A stretch of DNA of 42,144 nucleotides from Gluconobacter oxydans. GTDB lineage: Bacteria > Pseudomonadota > Alphaproteobacteria > Acetobacterales > Acetobacteraceae. Within the stretch, counting starts at the first letter, position 1, and each line of letters begins with the position of its first letter. The stretch covers positions 1 through 42,144 of the forward strand of contig NZ_BJNM01000021.1 of NCBI RefSeq assembly GCF_006539685.1. The letters run 5' to 3'. The notes beneath the pieces are model-generated. The model was not told where the DNA came from, ran no database searches, and worked only from the letters and a program-made list of their open reading frames with translations. Below are positions 33,529 through 41,128 of this stretch, piece by piece. A program made the translations under genes and the position numbers.

Positions 33529-35169
33529 TTATTTAGTCTTCTTTTTCTTGCCCTTGGAGCGCTTTTCCTTTGCGGCGCTCTGGGACGGGGCGGATGTTCC
33601 ACCTTTGGCACGCTCGATGACGAACCTGGCGTAATCATCCATATCGCCATCGAAGGGGACGATCTGGTTGTCCGCGGCCAGCCAGAGCCGGTCCGCGACC
33701 AGTTCCATGAGCGAGCGGTCATGGGTGATGAGGATGACCGCGCCTTCGTAACTGTTCAGGGCGTCCAGCAGGGCGCGGCGGCTGTCAATGTCCAGATGGT
33801 TGGTCGGCTCATCGAGGATCAGCAGATGCGGGGCGGCCATGGCGATCATATTCAGCAGCAGGCGCGCGCGCTCACCACCCGAGAGCGCCTCGACCTTGGT
33901 GCCCTGCTTTTCGAAATGAATGCCGAACTGCGCCAGACGGGAGCGATGGGACTGATCGCTGTCCGTCGGCCGGGCCTCGCGCATGATATCGAGCGGGGTC
34001 TGTTCGGGATCGAGTGCCTCGATCTGGTGCTGGTGGAACCAGCCGACCTCTATGCGGGGGGAGCGCGAGACCTCTCCGGAGCGGACTTCGAGAGCGCCGG
34101 CGATCATTTTGGCAAAAGTGGACTTGCCGGCACCGTTGACGCCAAGCAGGCCGATACGGTCGTCCACATCCAGCCTGAGGTTCAGATCGCGCAGGATGGC
34201 GGGATCATCGCCATAGCCGACTTCCACATTTTCCAGCCGGATCAGCGGCGGTGCCAGCGGGCGGGCGGGCGAGGGAAGCAGGAACGGCGAGACCGAAGCC
34301 TCGATTGTGGTTTCGATCGGCGTCAGCTTGGCGAGGCGCTTGACGCGGCTCTGGGCCTGGGCGGCTTTGGCGGCCGAGGCCTTGAAGCGATCCACGAAGG
34401 ACTGGAGATGCGCGCGCTCTGCTTCCTGTTTGGCGCGGGTGGCGCTTTGCAGACGGATTTTCTCCGCGCGCTGGCGCTCGAAATCGTCGTAACCGCCGGT
34501 GTAAAGTTCCAGCTTGCCTTCCGTGACATGCAGCGTGAAATCGACGGAATTGTTCAGCAGTTCGCGGTCATGGCTGATGATGAGCGCGGAATGCGGATAG
34601 CGGGCGAGGCGCGCTTCCAGCCACAGGGCGCCTTCGAGATCGAGATAGTTTGTCGGCTCATCGAGCAGCAGCAGGTCAGGCTCTGCAAACAGCGCGGCAG
34701 CGAGTGCCACACGCATGCGCCAGCCGCCGGAAAACTCGGCCATCGGGCGATCGAGATCGGCGGTGGAGAAGCCCAGACCGTTGAGAATTTCCGCCGCGCG
34801 GGAAGGGGCGCTGTCGGCGTCGATTTCGATCAGGCGCATCCAGATATCGCCCATACGCTCCGGATCGGCGGTTTCCAGCTCGGCCATGAGGGCCGCGCGT
34901 TCCGTGTCGGCCGCGAGGATCGTGTCGATCAGGCTGATGGGGGTGGCGGGGTGTTCCTGATCCACGGTCGCCACGCGAGCGGCGCGGGGGATAACGATCT
35001 CACCGGAATCCGGCTGAAGCTCGCCCTTGATCAGTTTGAAAAGTGTGGATTTCCCGACGCCATTCCGGCCGACCAGAGACACCTTGGACGGGTTGGGCAG
35101 GTTGGCGCTTGCACGATTGAAGAACTGTCGTCCCCAGGCGTTGAAGACAAGGTTTTCGATCTGAAGCAT
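33529..35169 (-). CDS. ABC-F family ATPase (Uup/YheS-like)
   Basis: This 546-residue soluble protein has two ABC ATPase domains joined by a charged helical linker and no membrane helices, the ABC-F layout. The first domain shows GRNGVGKST, FSGGWRMR and LLLLDEPTNYLD. The second shows GVNGAGKST, LSGGERAR and LLILDEPTNHLD. Members act on the ribosome, for example in relieving stalling, not in transport. The linker (about 225-285) is rich in arginine, lysine and alanine, and the C-terminus ends in a lysine tail (KRSKGKKKKTK). The ATG at 35169 starts the conserved first strand; its ribosome binding site is weak. Confidence 0.95.
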   Translation of the reverse strand: MLQIENLVFNAWGRQFFNRASANLPNPSKVSLVGRNGVGKSTLFKLIKGELQPDSGEIVIPRAARVATVDQEHPATPISLIDTILAADTERAALMAELETADPERMGDIWMRLIEIDADSAPSRAAEILNGLGFSTADLDRPMAEFSGGWRMRVALAAALFAEPDLLLLDEPTNYLDLEGALWLEARLARYPHSALIISHDRELLNNSVDFTLHVTEGKLELYTGGYDDFERQRAEKIRLQSATRAKQEAERAHLQSFVDRFKASAAKAAQAQSRVKRLAKLTPIETTIEASVSPFLLPSPARPLAPPLIRLENVEVGYGDDPAILRDLNLRLDVDDRIGLLGVNGAGKSTFAKMIAGALEVRSGEVSRSPRIEVGWFHQHQIEALDPEQTPLDIMREARPTDSDQSHRSRLAQFGIHFEKQGTKVEALSGGERARLLLNMIAMAAPHLLILDEPTNHLDIDSRRALLDALNSYEGAVILITHDRSLMELVADRLWLAADNQIVPFDGDMDDYARFVIERAKGGTSAPSQSAAKEKRSKGKKKKTK

Positions 35170-35241
35170 GGGGCAGGATGGTCCGGTGGCGGTAAAACGG
35201 GAGCGCCATCCCTATAACAGTTTGACCGCCCCGGACAGGGA

Positions 35242-35264
35242 CGAGGCGGATCTTTTCCGCCTCG
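35242..35264 (-). terminator. Stem-loop after the M1 aminopeptidase gene
   Basis: CGAGGCGGA (35242-35250) pairs perfectly with TCCGCCTCG (35256-35264) around a 5-base loop, 13 bases past the stop. There is no U-run, so it may stabilise the 3' end rather than terminate. Confidence 0.45.
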
Positions 35265-35277
35265 CCCGGGTGTTGTG

Positions 35278-37914
35278 TCAGTGGGTGCGAGCGGCAAGCC
35301 AGTCGTGGATCTGGCTCTGGGTCGCCTGAACCGCTTCCTGACGGGCAGCAACGGTGTTGAGGGCATGGGCCGTGGCAATCTTGGCTCCGGTCGTCTTGCT
35401 GGAAGACGGATCCTTCTGAAGCTCGGCCAGGATGTCCGGATTGTTGGAATGTCCTGCGATGGCCGGCAGGAACCCGTCCTGTGACCAGGGGGCCAGATGC
35501 GTGCGGATCTCGGCCTCGTGCTGGCGGACCAGCTTCCAGACGAGGTCCGGATTTTCGCTGGCAGAGGCGATCTGTGACAGTGCCATAGAAATACGGCCGT
35601 TCGGAATGGCGCCGCTATAGGCCAGTTCCACGTTGCGACGGATCAGGTCCGGGTCGGAGGCGTTGGCGAGGGCCTGGAACAGGCGGAGCTTGAGTTCGGT
35701 CGCCTGTGTGTCACGGACTTTCTTGGCCATGATTTCGTAGGTTGCGGCGTCGGTATGCTTCATCGCAAGGGCCGAGACCGTACCGACCAGATCAGGACGC
35801 AGGGAGGCCGGGTTCTTCAGCCAGATTGCGAAACGGCGCTTGGCCTCGGCAAGCACGGCCGGGTCATTGAAGGTGCCAAGCGCCGAGATGACGGACGGGC
35901 GCAGCATTGTGTCCAGTACGCTTTCATGCGGCTTCTGGTCCCAGCCGAGACGCTTCAGGACCGGGGCAAGGCGGCTGCGGGCATAGGCCTGGAATGCAGG
36001 GCGGTCCGGGCTGCCGATTTCGTAGAAATCGAGCGTTTCCAGCTTGCCGATGATTTCCTCAAGCGTGGCGATATCGGTCTCATGCTCGGCTGTCAGCCGG
36101 TCCACGAGGTCGAAATAGGAGGACAGCGCGCCATGCCCGGCCCGGAACTGCGCGAACTGGTCGCCAAGGATGTTGGCGCGGTCCACGGGAGCAAATTTGG
36201 AAATCGATGCGGCGATCGGGGCGAAGGCCACGTCGTCGTAATGCACGCGGTAATACCCGCTCTCGCCCAGATCGAGCTTGAGAGGCGCATTGCAGCGGGG
36301 TAGGGTAAAGGTGGCGGGTTCCGCACCAAGCACCAGCTTGCGCGTCTCAAGGCCGGGGCCGCCTGCGACAACCGGAATGTTCCAGGTCAGGGCCTTCGCA
36401 TTCGGGTCGTGGATCGTAAAGCGGCTCTGCGTCAGGGTGTAGGTCGTCTGGCCGTTCCTGCAGACTGCCGCGACATTGACCTGCGGAATCCCGGGCTGTT
36501 CGGTGAAGCTGCGGGCAACCTTGCCGACATCCTGTCCCGATGTGCCGGAGAGCGCGTTCCACAGGTCCTGACTGGTCGCGTTGCCGAAGGCATGGGCCTT
36601 CATATAGGCGCGCATCCCGTCGCGGAAATGGTCTTCGCCAAGCCAGCCTTCCATCATGCGGATGACCAGTTCGCCCTTGCCGTAGCTGATGTCGTCAAAC
36701 GCGGAGTTGGCTTCGCTGACATTGTGGATGACCTGCTGGATCGGATGGGTCGTGGACAGGGCGTCCGTTGCCATCGTGGCTTCGCGGGTCTCGTGCTGAC
36801 GCGGCCAGATGTCCCAGTCCGGGTTCATCTTGTCCGTCGCCTTGATCTCCATCCAGGAGGCAAAGCCTTCGTTCAGCCAGATATTGTCCCACCAGCCCAT
36901 GGTTACCAGATCGCCGGACCACTGATGCGCCATTTCATGCGCAACGACTTCATAGATCAGTTCGCGGGTGCGTGGCGTGCTGTTCTTCGGATCGAACAGC
37001 AGGACGTTATCGATATAGGTCAGCGCGCCCCAGTTCTCCATCGCGCCGGCCTGATAGTTGCCGGGGATGGCCAGCATGTCCATTTTCGGCAATGGATATT
37101 TGATGCCGAAATAGTCGTTGTAATAGGGCAGGATCTTCTCGGCAGCGCTCAGTGCGTAAGTGCCCTGGCTTTCAAGGCCGCTCGGTGCGAAGACGCGGAT
37201 GGGGGTGCCGTCCGCCTTGCCGTCCACGGAGGCCATGTCGCCGGCTACCAGTGCGAGCAGGTAGCTCGACATGCGGGGCGTCGGGCTGAAAGAGACGCGC
37301 TTCGTCTTGGCGTCCTGCTGCGTCGTGCCGATGATCGGCATGTTGCTGACAGCCGCGTATTCGAACGGCAGCGTGACGTTCAGCTGGTAGGTTGCCTTGA
37401 AGGCGGGTTCGTCCCAGCCCGGGAACATCCGGCGTGCGTCCGCAACCTCGAACTGCGTGACGAGCATCCGCTTCGGCTTGCCTGCCGGGTCGGTGTAGTC
37501 GTCAATATAGATGCCGTTCGGCGTTTTCAGGATCGGGCCGGAATACTTGATCGCCAGCGTGTGGACGCCGGCCGGAACGGGTGCCGGAAAATGCAGGGTG
37601 ACGGTTTCGGCGGCATCATCCTGACGGATCTCGGCTTTCTGCGAGTTGTCCAGAAGGGCGCTGGCCAGTTTGAGGCCTGCCTGATTGAGCGTGACGTCGG
37701 CGGTCGGGCTCTTAACCTCGACGCGGACGATTTCATCGCCCTGAAGCGTCAGATGCTCCATGTCGGTCGTCAGATCAATGATGTAGTCCGTCGGCACGAC
37801 GGTCTTGGGAAGCTGACCCGGTGTCGTGGCGAAGGAAAACGTGCCTTCAGCATGGGCGGGGAGCGCAAGGGGCAGGCCTGCAAGCAGCGTTGTGAGAACC
37901 AGAAGACGGCGCAT
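35278..37914 (-). CDS. M1 family zinc aminopeptidase, exported
   Basis: This 878-residue gluzincin aminopeptidase has the exopeptidase motif GAMEN near residue 290 (QAGAMENWGALTY) and the zinc site H326-E-M-A-H330 with the third ligand E in WLNEGFASWME. An ERAP1-like C-terminal helical domain makes up the last 350 residues. A signal peptide is present (hydrophobic core residues 4-18, cleavage near AHA at 22), so it works outside the cytoplasm, unlike E. coli PepN. It removes N-terminal residues from peptides, complementing the periplasmic M3 enzyme. The ATG has AGGA about ten bases upstream. Confidence 0.95.
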   Translation of the reverse strand: MRRLLVLTTLLAGLPLALPAHAEGTFSFATTPGQLPKTVVPTDYIIDLTTDMEHLTLQGDEIVRVEVKSPTADVTLNQAGLKLASALLDNSQKAEIRQDDAAETVTLHFPAPVPAGVHTLAIKYSGPILKTPNGIYIDDYTDPAGKPKRMLVTQFEVADARRMFPGWDEPAFKATYQLNVTLPFEYAAVSNMPIIGTTQQDAKTKRVSFSPTPRMSSYLLALVAGDMASVDGKADGTPIRVFAPSGLESQGTYALSAAEKILPYYNDYFGIKYPLPKMDMLAIPGNYQAGAMENWGALTYIDNVLLFDPKNSTPRTRELIYEVVAHEMAHQWSGDLVTMGWWDNIWLNEGFASWMEIKATDKMNPDWDIWPRQHETREATMATDALSTTHPIQQVIHNVSEANSAFDDISYGKGELVIRMMEGWLGEDHFRDGMRAYMKAHAFGNATSQDLWNALSGTSGQDVGKVARSFTEQPGIPQVNVAAVCRNGQTTYTLTQSRFTIHDPNAKALTWNIPVVAGGPGLETRKLVLGAEPATFTLPRCNAPLKLDLGESGYYRVHYDDVAFAPIAASISKFAPVDRANILGDQFAQFRAGHGALSSYFDLVDRLTAEHETDIATLEEIIGKLETLDFYEIGSPDRPAFQAYARSRLAPVLKRLGWDQKPHESVLDTMLRPSVISALGTFNDPAVLAEAKRRFAIWLKNPASLRPDLVGTVSALAMKHTDAATYEIMAKKVRDTQATELKLRLFQALANASDPDLIRRNVELAYSGAIPNGRISMALSQIASASENPDLVWKLVRQHEAEIRTHLAPWSQDGFLPAIAGHSNNPDILAELQKDPSSSKTTGAKIATAHALNTVAARQEAVQATQSQIHDWLAARTH

Positions 37915-37953
37915 GAAACGCAGTTCCTTGAAACGGTTGAATGATGAGAAATG

Positions 37954-37966
37954 GAACGGACCGTTC
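37954..37966. promoter_or_regulatory. Palindrome upstream of the M1 aminopeptidase gene
   Basis: GAACGG-A-CCGTTC is a perfect 6-base inverted repeat around one base, 40 bases before the M1 ATG. TetR-type repressors bind sites of this size; no such regulator is nearby. Confidence 0.3.
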
Positions 37967-38039
37967 GTTTTTGTTACGCAGACGATGGCATAGCGTGGTC
38001 ATGCGGAAAAGTGTCTCTCCCTAAAAACCTTGTCATCTC

Positions 38040-38070
38040 TTGACAGGTTGGGGCCTTCACGGCTTTTCAT
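38040..38070 (+). promoter_or_regulatory. Promoter of the fluoride antiporter transcript
   Basis: A perfect TTGACA at 38040-38045 is followed 19 bases later by TTTCAT at 38065-38070, a weak -10. Transcription would then begin just before the riboswitch aptamer at 38080, as expected. Confidence 0.45.
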
Positions 38071-38079
38071 GAGGCAGAA

Positions 38080-38144
38080 GGCAATGGATTCTGCCTGACC
38101 GTTCCCGGTCGAACCGCTTCATCCGGAAGCTGATGATTCCTGTC
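38080..38144 (+). promoter_or_regulatory. Fluoride riboswitch (crcB motif) aptamer
   Basis: The conserved parts of the fluoride aptamer occur in order and spacing. A stem GGCA/TGCC (38080-38083 with 38092-38095) closes an 8-base loop beginning with ATG. A later A-A-C linker (38112-38114) precedes a second stem GCTTC/GAAGC (38116-38120 with 38126-38130), followed directly by TGATG (38131-38135). The loop segment GGATTC can pair with GATTCC at 38135-38140 in five of six positions, forming the known pseudoknot. A small extra hairpin (38097-38101 with 38106-38110) is inserted between stem 1 and the linker. The downstream gene is a fluoride-type CLC, which independently supports the call. Confidence 0.88.
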
Positions 38145-38170
38145 CCTCGTCCCCTTTGGACAAGACAGGA
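38138..38170 (+). promoter_or_regulatory. Riboswitch expression platform sequestering the ribosome binding site
   Basis: TCCTGTC (38138-38144), the 3' edge of the aptamer including part of the pseudoknot strand, is exactly complementary to GACAGGA (38164-38170), which contains most of the Shine-Dalgarno AGGAG. GTCC/GGAC (38149-38152 with 38158-38161) can stack inside. Fluoride binding, by holding the pseudoknot, should release the site and turn translation on. Confidence 0.7.
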
Positions 38171-38184
38171 GAACTGCGTCCGTT

Positions 38185-39525
38185 ATGAGTGAACTTCAGA
38201 ATCAGCCCCGTTTTCCCGGTATTTTCAGCCTTATGCGTCTGAGCGCGGTGCTTGTTGTGCTGTCGGTCTGTATCGGGAGTGCCTGTGCCCTGTTCCTGTG
38301 GCTTCTGGAACGCGCCACTTCGCTGCGGATCGAGCATCCGGTGCTGCTGTTCGGGCTTCCGTTGGCGGGTGTGGCGGTCGGTCTGTGTTACTTCTGGTTC
38401 GGCCGCGACGTTGAGGCCGGGGCGAACCTGATCGTGGATGAAATCCATGAACCGGGCGCGGGCGTTCAACTGCGGATGGCGCCGTTCGTGCTGATTGCCA
38501 CGGTAGTGAGCCATCTGTTCGGCGCTTCCGTGGGACGGGAAGGGACCGCGATCCAGGTCGGAGGAAGTCTGGCGAGTGCCACGGCCAGACTGTTCAGGCT
38601 GCGGGCGCCGGAAACCTGTGTTCTGCTGACATGCGGCATTGCAGCGGGATTTGGTGCCGTTTTCGGGACACCCATCGCTGGCGCCGTGTTCGCCCTTGAA
38701 GTCCTGACGCTCGGGCGGCTGGACTACCGTTTTCTTCTTCCCGCCGCGATGTCATCGATCATTGCGGACTGGGCCTGCCGCGCCTGGGGCATCCATCATG
38801 CGTCCTATCCGCTGGTGTTTCAGGGGACGCTGAATTCTGATGGCTCCCTCTCGCATGTGGACATCATGCTTGTGGTGCGCGTTGCCATCGCCGCGCTGGC
38901 ATTCGGGCTGCTGAGCCGGGTGTTCGCCGAGAGCGTGCACCTTCTGGCGGCGTTCATGAAAAAGCTCTGCAAGACACCGTGGCTGCGTCCGGCGATCGGC
39001 GGCATTCTGACCATTCTTCTGGTGATGATCGTCGGAAACCGGGATTATCTGGGGCTGGGCGTTCTGCCTGCTGAGCCGGGTGGGGCGTCGATCGTCAGTT
39101 TCTTCGGGCCGACGATTTATCCGTGGTCCTGGTTCTGGAAGCTGGTTTTCACGGTCACGGTTCTGGCAACCGGGTTCAAAGGCGGTGAAGTCACGCCACT
39201 CTTCTTTCTGGGAGCCGCGTCGGGGAACATTCTCGCCTTCCTGCTGCATGTTCCGGTGGATCTTCTGGCGGCTGTCGGGTTCGTGTCGGTCTTTGCCGGA
39301 GCGGCAAACACGCCGCTGGCTTGTACGCTGATGGGTGTCGAACTCTTCGGGGCCGGGGATATCGTCTATTTCGCGACCGGATGTTTCGTGGCCTATGCCT
39401 GTTCGGGCCATACCGGCATTTATCTGTCCCAGCGGATCGGGACACCCAAGAGCGCGTCCTGGAACCGGGTCTGCGGCATGACATTGCGCGAGGCGCGGAT
39501 GCCGCAGATCCCTGCTAGGGACTGA
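38185..39525 (+). CDS. CLC-F type fluoride/proton antiporter
   Basis: This 446-residue membrane protein has the CLC fold but carries the marks of the fluoride-specific CLC-F branch rather than chloride CLCs. GREGT (117-121, gating glutamate E119) replaces GREGP, and GANLI (79-83) stands where chloride CLCs have GSGIP. GFKGGEVTPLFFLGAASGN (about 330-348) and SGHTGIYLSQ (about 406) are typical of the fluoride branch. It would expel fluoride in exchange for protons across the inner membrane. It is preceded by a fluoride riboswitch whose platform overlaps its Shine-Dalgarno AGGAG (38167-38171). General annotation tools may call it a chloride channel. Confidence 0.93.
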   Translation: MSELQNQPRFPGIFSLMRLSAVLVVLSVCIGSACALFLWLLERATSLRIEHPVLLFGLPLAGVAVGLCYFWFGRDVEAGANLIVDEIHEPGAGVQLRMAPFVLIATVVSHLFGASVGREGTAIQVGGSLASATARLFRLRAPETCVLLTCGIAAGFGAVFGTPIAGAVFALEVLTLGRLDYRFLLPAAMSSIIADWACRAWGIHHASYPLVFQGTLNSDGSLSHVDIMLVVRVAIAALAFGLLSRVFAESVHLLAAFMKKLCKTPWLRPAIGGILTILLVMIVGNRDYLGLGVLPAEPGGASIVSFFGPTIYPWSWFWKLVFTVTVLATGFKGGEVTPLFFLGAASGNILAFLLHVPVDLLAAVGFVSVFAGAANTPLACTLMGVELFGAGDIVYFATGCFVAYACSGHTGIYLSQRIGTPKSASWNRVCGMTLREARMPQIPARD

Positions 39526-39531
39526 CGAACC

Positions 39532-40905
39532 TTACCGTGTCCGGCTGGGTTCGTTGAGCGCCATGATCAGCGCCGCAACCCACCCGATGATGGTCCAGCC
39601 CAGAAGTACGGTTATCATCGCGATCCGGTGCTGACGGATCGTATTGCGGCGGTAGGCGATCAGGACCGGAACAAGATAGAGCGCCAGTCCCAGCGCGCCG
39701 AGAACCGCGAACATGCCCCTGGATTTTGCGGGAACAGCCGAAGCGGAGAGGGCCTGGTTCCTTTCGGGTGGTTGGGCTGCGGCGGATGAGGGCGGGTTCG
39801 GGGCCTCGTGCGGCGTGGCCGCGGGTGGAACGGGCGGGGGCACCGAAGCGGCCTCATGACTGTCCGTCACGGAGGCTACCTGCTCGGGCGTGATGTATCC
39901 CGCGCGGACGAGGAAAAGGGACAGGGCCTGCGGGAAGGGGAGCAGTTCTTTTTCTTTGGCGGAACAGGCATGGCCGTTCTGCTTTTCAGCGGGCGGTTTG
40001 AGATCGCATGCCGAGAGGCCGAAGCCGGACTCTTTCGTGGACTGTGCATGGGCCAGCATGTCGCGCCAGCCTTCCGCGAACCGGCCCATATTGGCCATGG
40101 TCGCGACTTCATAGGCGAGGAATCCATTGGGCTCGAAACGTCCGGACTTGATCCAGTTGCGCCGCCTATCCGCCAGATCCTTCGCAAGATAGTCCTGATA
40201 GGCCGGATCGCGCGTGACGTTTTCAAGGACGCCATCGTGGTAGCGTGCGATGACGACAGGGGCTTCGGACCCGGCATGCGATGCGAAGGCATAGAGGAAC
40301 GACTGATCGGATGTCAGGATTTCCTGTTGCCCATTTCCGGCGATATCCACGACGTCCGGTTCCCCGTCGCCGTCCATCGCTCCAAGTTCGAGATGCTGCC
40401 AGCTTCTGCCGGAGCTTCCATCGGGGCGCAGATCGAATATGGATGTGAGCGAGCAGCAATGGGCGCCCCCTGTATAGGCGGAGACCATGACCTGCGGGAA
40501 AGGCGATGACGCGTCCAGATGCCGTAGAGACATCTTCAGCTGCGCCATGCCGTCATCCTCGGTGCCGTAAGGCGTCAGGGGGAATGAGGCAGGGCGGGAG
40601 TGTGTGTTGCCGGGCTGGCTGAGTGTCAGGAAGGCCATGCTGCACGGAGAAGCCGGGCTGGTATCGGCGTCGGCCCAGACGACGGGCACGTTACAGTGCG
40701 AGGTCCGACGGACGTCCAGAGTGGCAACAACACCCTGTGCGGACAGGGCGGCGTGGGTGCTGGTTCCCATTTCCGCCTGGGCAATCGGTGCGAGCGGATG
40801 GAGTGTGGCAGACTGCGCCGGAACGCCTGTGGCAAGGAGTGCCGGAAGCATGATGCCGATCAGGGCGTTCATCTTGAGAATGGTCTGTCTCCGCTTTCCT
40901 GTCAT
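39532..40905 (-). CDS. Exported protein with C-terminal superinfection-immunity-like membrane domain
   Basis: This protein of about 457 residues begins with a signal peptide (hydrophobic MLPALLATGVPAQSA). The middle is a soluble region with GGAHCCSLTSIFDL and LGAMDGDGEPDVVDIAGNG, acidic repeats like those of FG-GAP or calcium-binding loops. A proline-rich linker follows (PPPVPPAAT). The C-terminus ends with LYLVPVLIAYRRN and VLLGWTIIGWVAALIMAL, two short helices with the G-W-T-x-I-G-W-V pattern of the superinfection-immunity membrane family. The start is uncertain (ATG at 40905, 40935 or 40872). The gene is divergent from a secreted nuclease gene. Overall function unknown. Confidence 0.75.
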   Translation of the reverse strand: MTGKRRQTILKMNALIGIMLPALLATGVPAQSATLHPLAPIAQAEMGTSTHAALSAQGVVATLDVRRTSHCNVPVVWADADTSPASPCSMAFLTLSQPGNTHSRPASFPLTPYGTEDDGMAQLKMSLRHLDASSPFPQVMVSAYTGGAHCCSLTSIFDLRPDGSSGRSWQHLELGAMDGDGEPDVVDIAGNGQQEILTSDQSFLYAFASHAGSEAPVVIARYHDGVLENVTRDPAYQDYLAKDLADRRRNWIKSGRFEPNGFLAYEVATMANMGRFAEGWRDMLAHAQSTKESGFGLSACDLKPPAEKQNGHACSAKEKELLPFPQALSLFLVRAGYITPEQVASVTDSHEAASVPPPVPPAATPHEAPNPPSSAAAQPPERNQALSASAVPAKSRGMFAVLGALGLALYLVPVLIAYRRNTIRQHRIAMITVLLGWTIIGWVAALIMALNEPSRTR

Positions 40906-41128
40906 GCGGGCTCTGTGCTCCGCAGCATCAGGCATATCCCGACTTTCCTCTGTAACGCCAATGGAGGATGCGGAGTTTTCATCTCCTGTAAGGAGAAGCA
41001 TCCCGGAAAGGGGGATGGCTTCTGAAGAAAGAAATTGGAAAATCAATCGGTTGTGCGGGGTTCCCTGATCCACTAACACCGGGGCAGTCCCGGAATGGAT
41101 ACTGCGGAACCGGGTATGCGAGGTATTA

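Noticed and set aside
33344-33634. 96-codon rightward frame across the end of the ABC-F gene
   Set aside because: It overlaps the lysine-rich ABC-F tail on the other strand and has no ribosome binding site or family.
36409-37944. 511-codon frame opposite the M1 aminopeptidase
   Set aside because: The GAMEN and HEMAH motifs define the other strand; this frame is a shadow.
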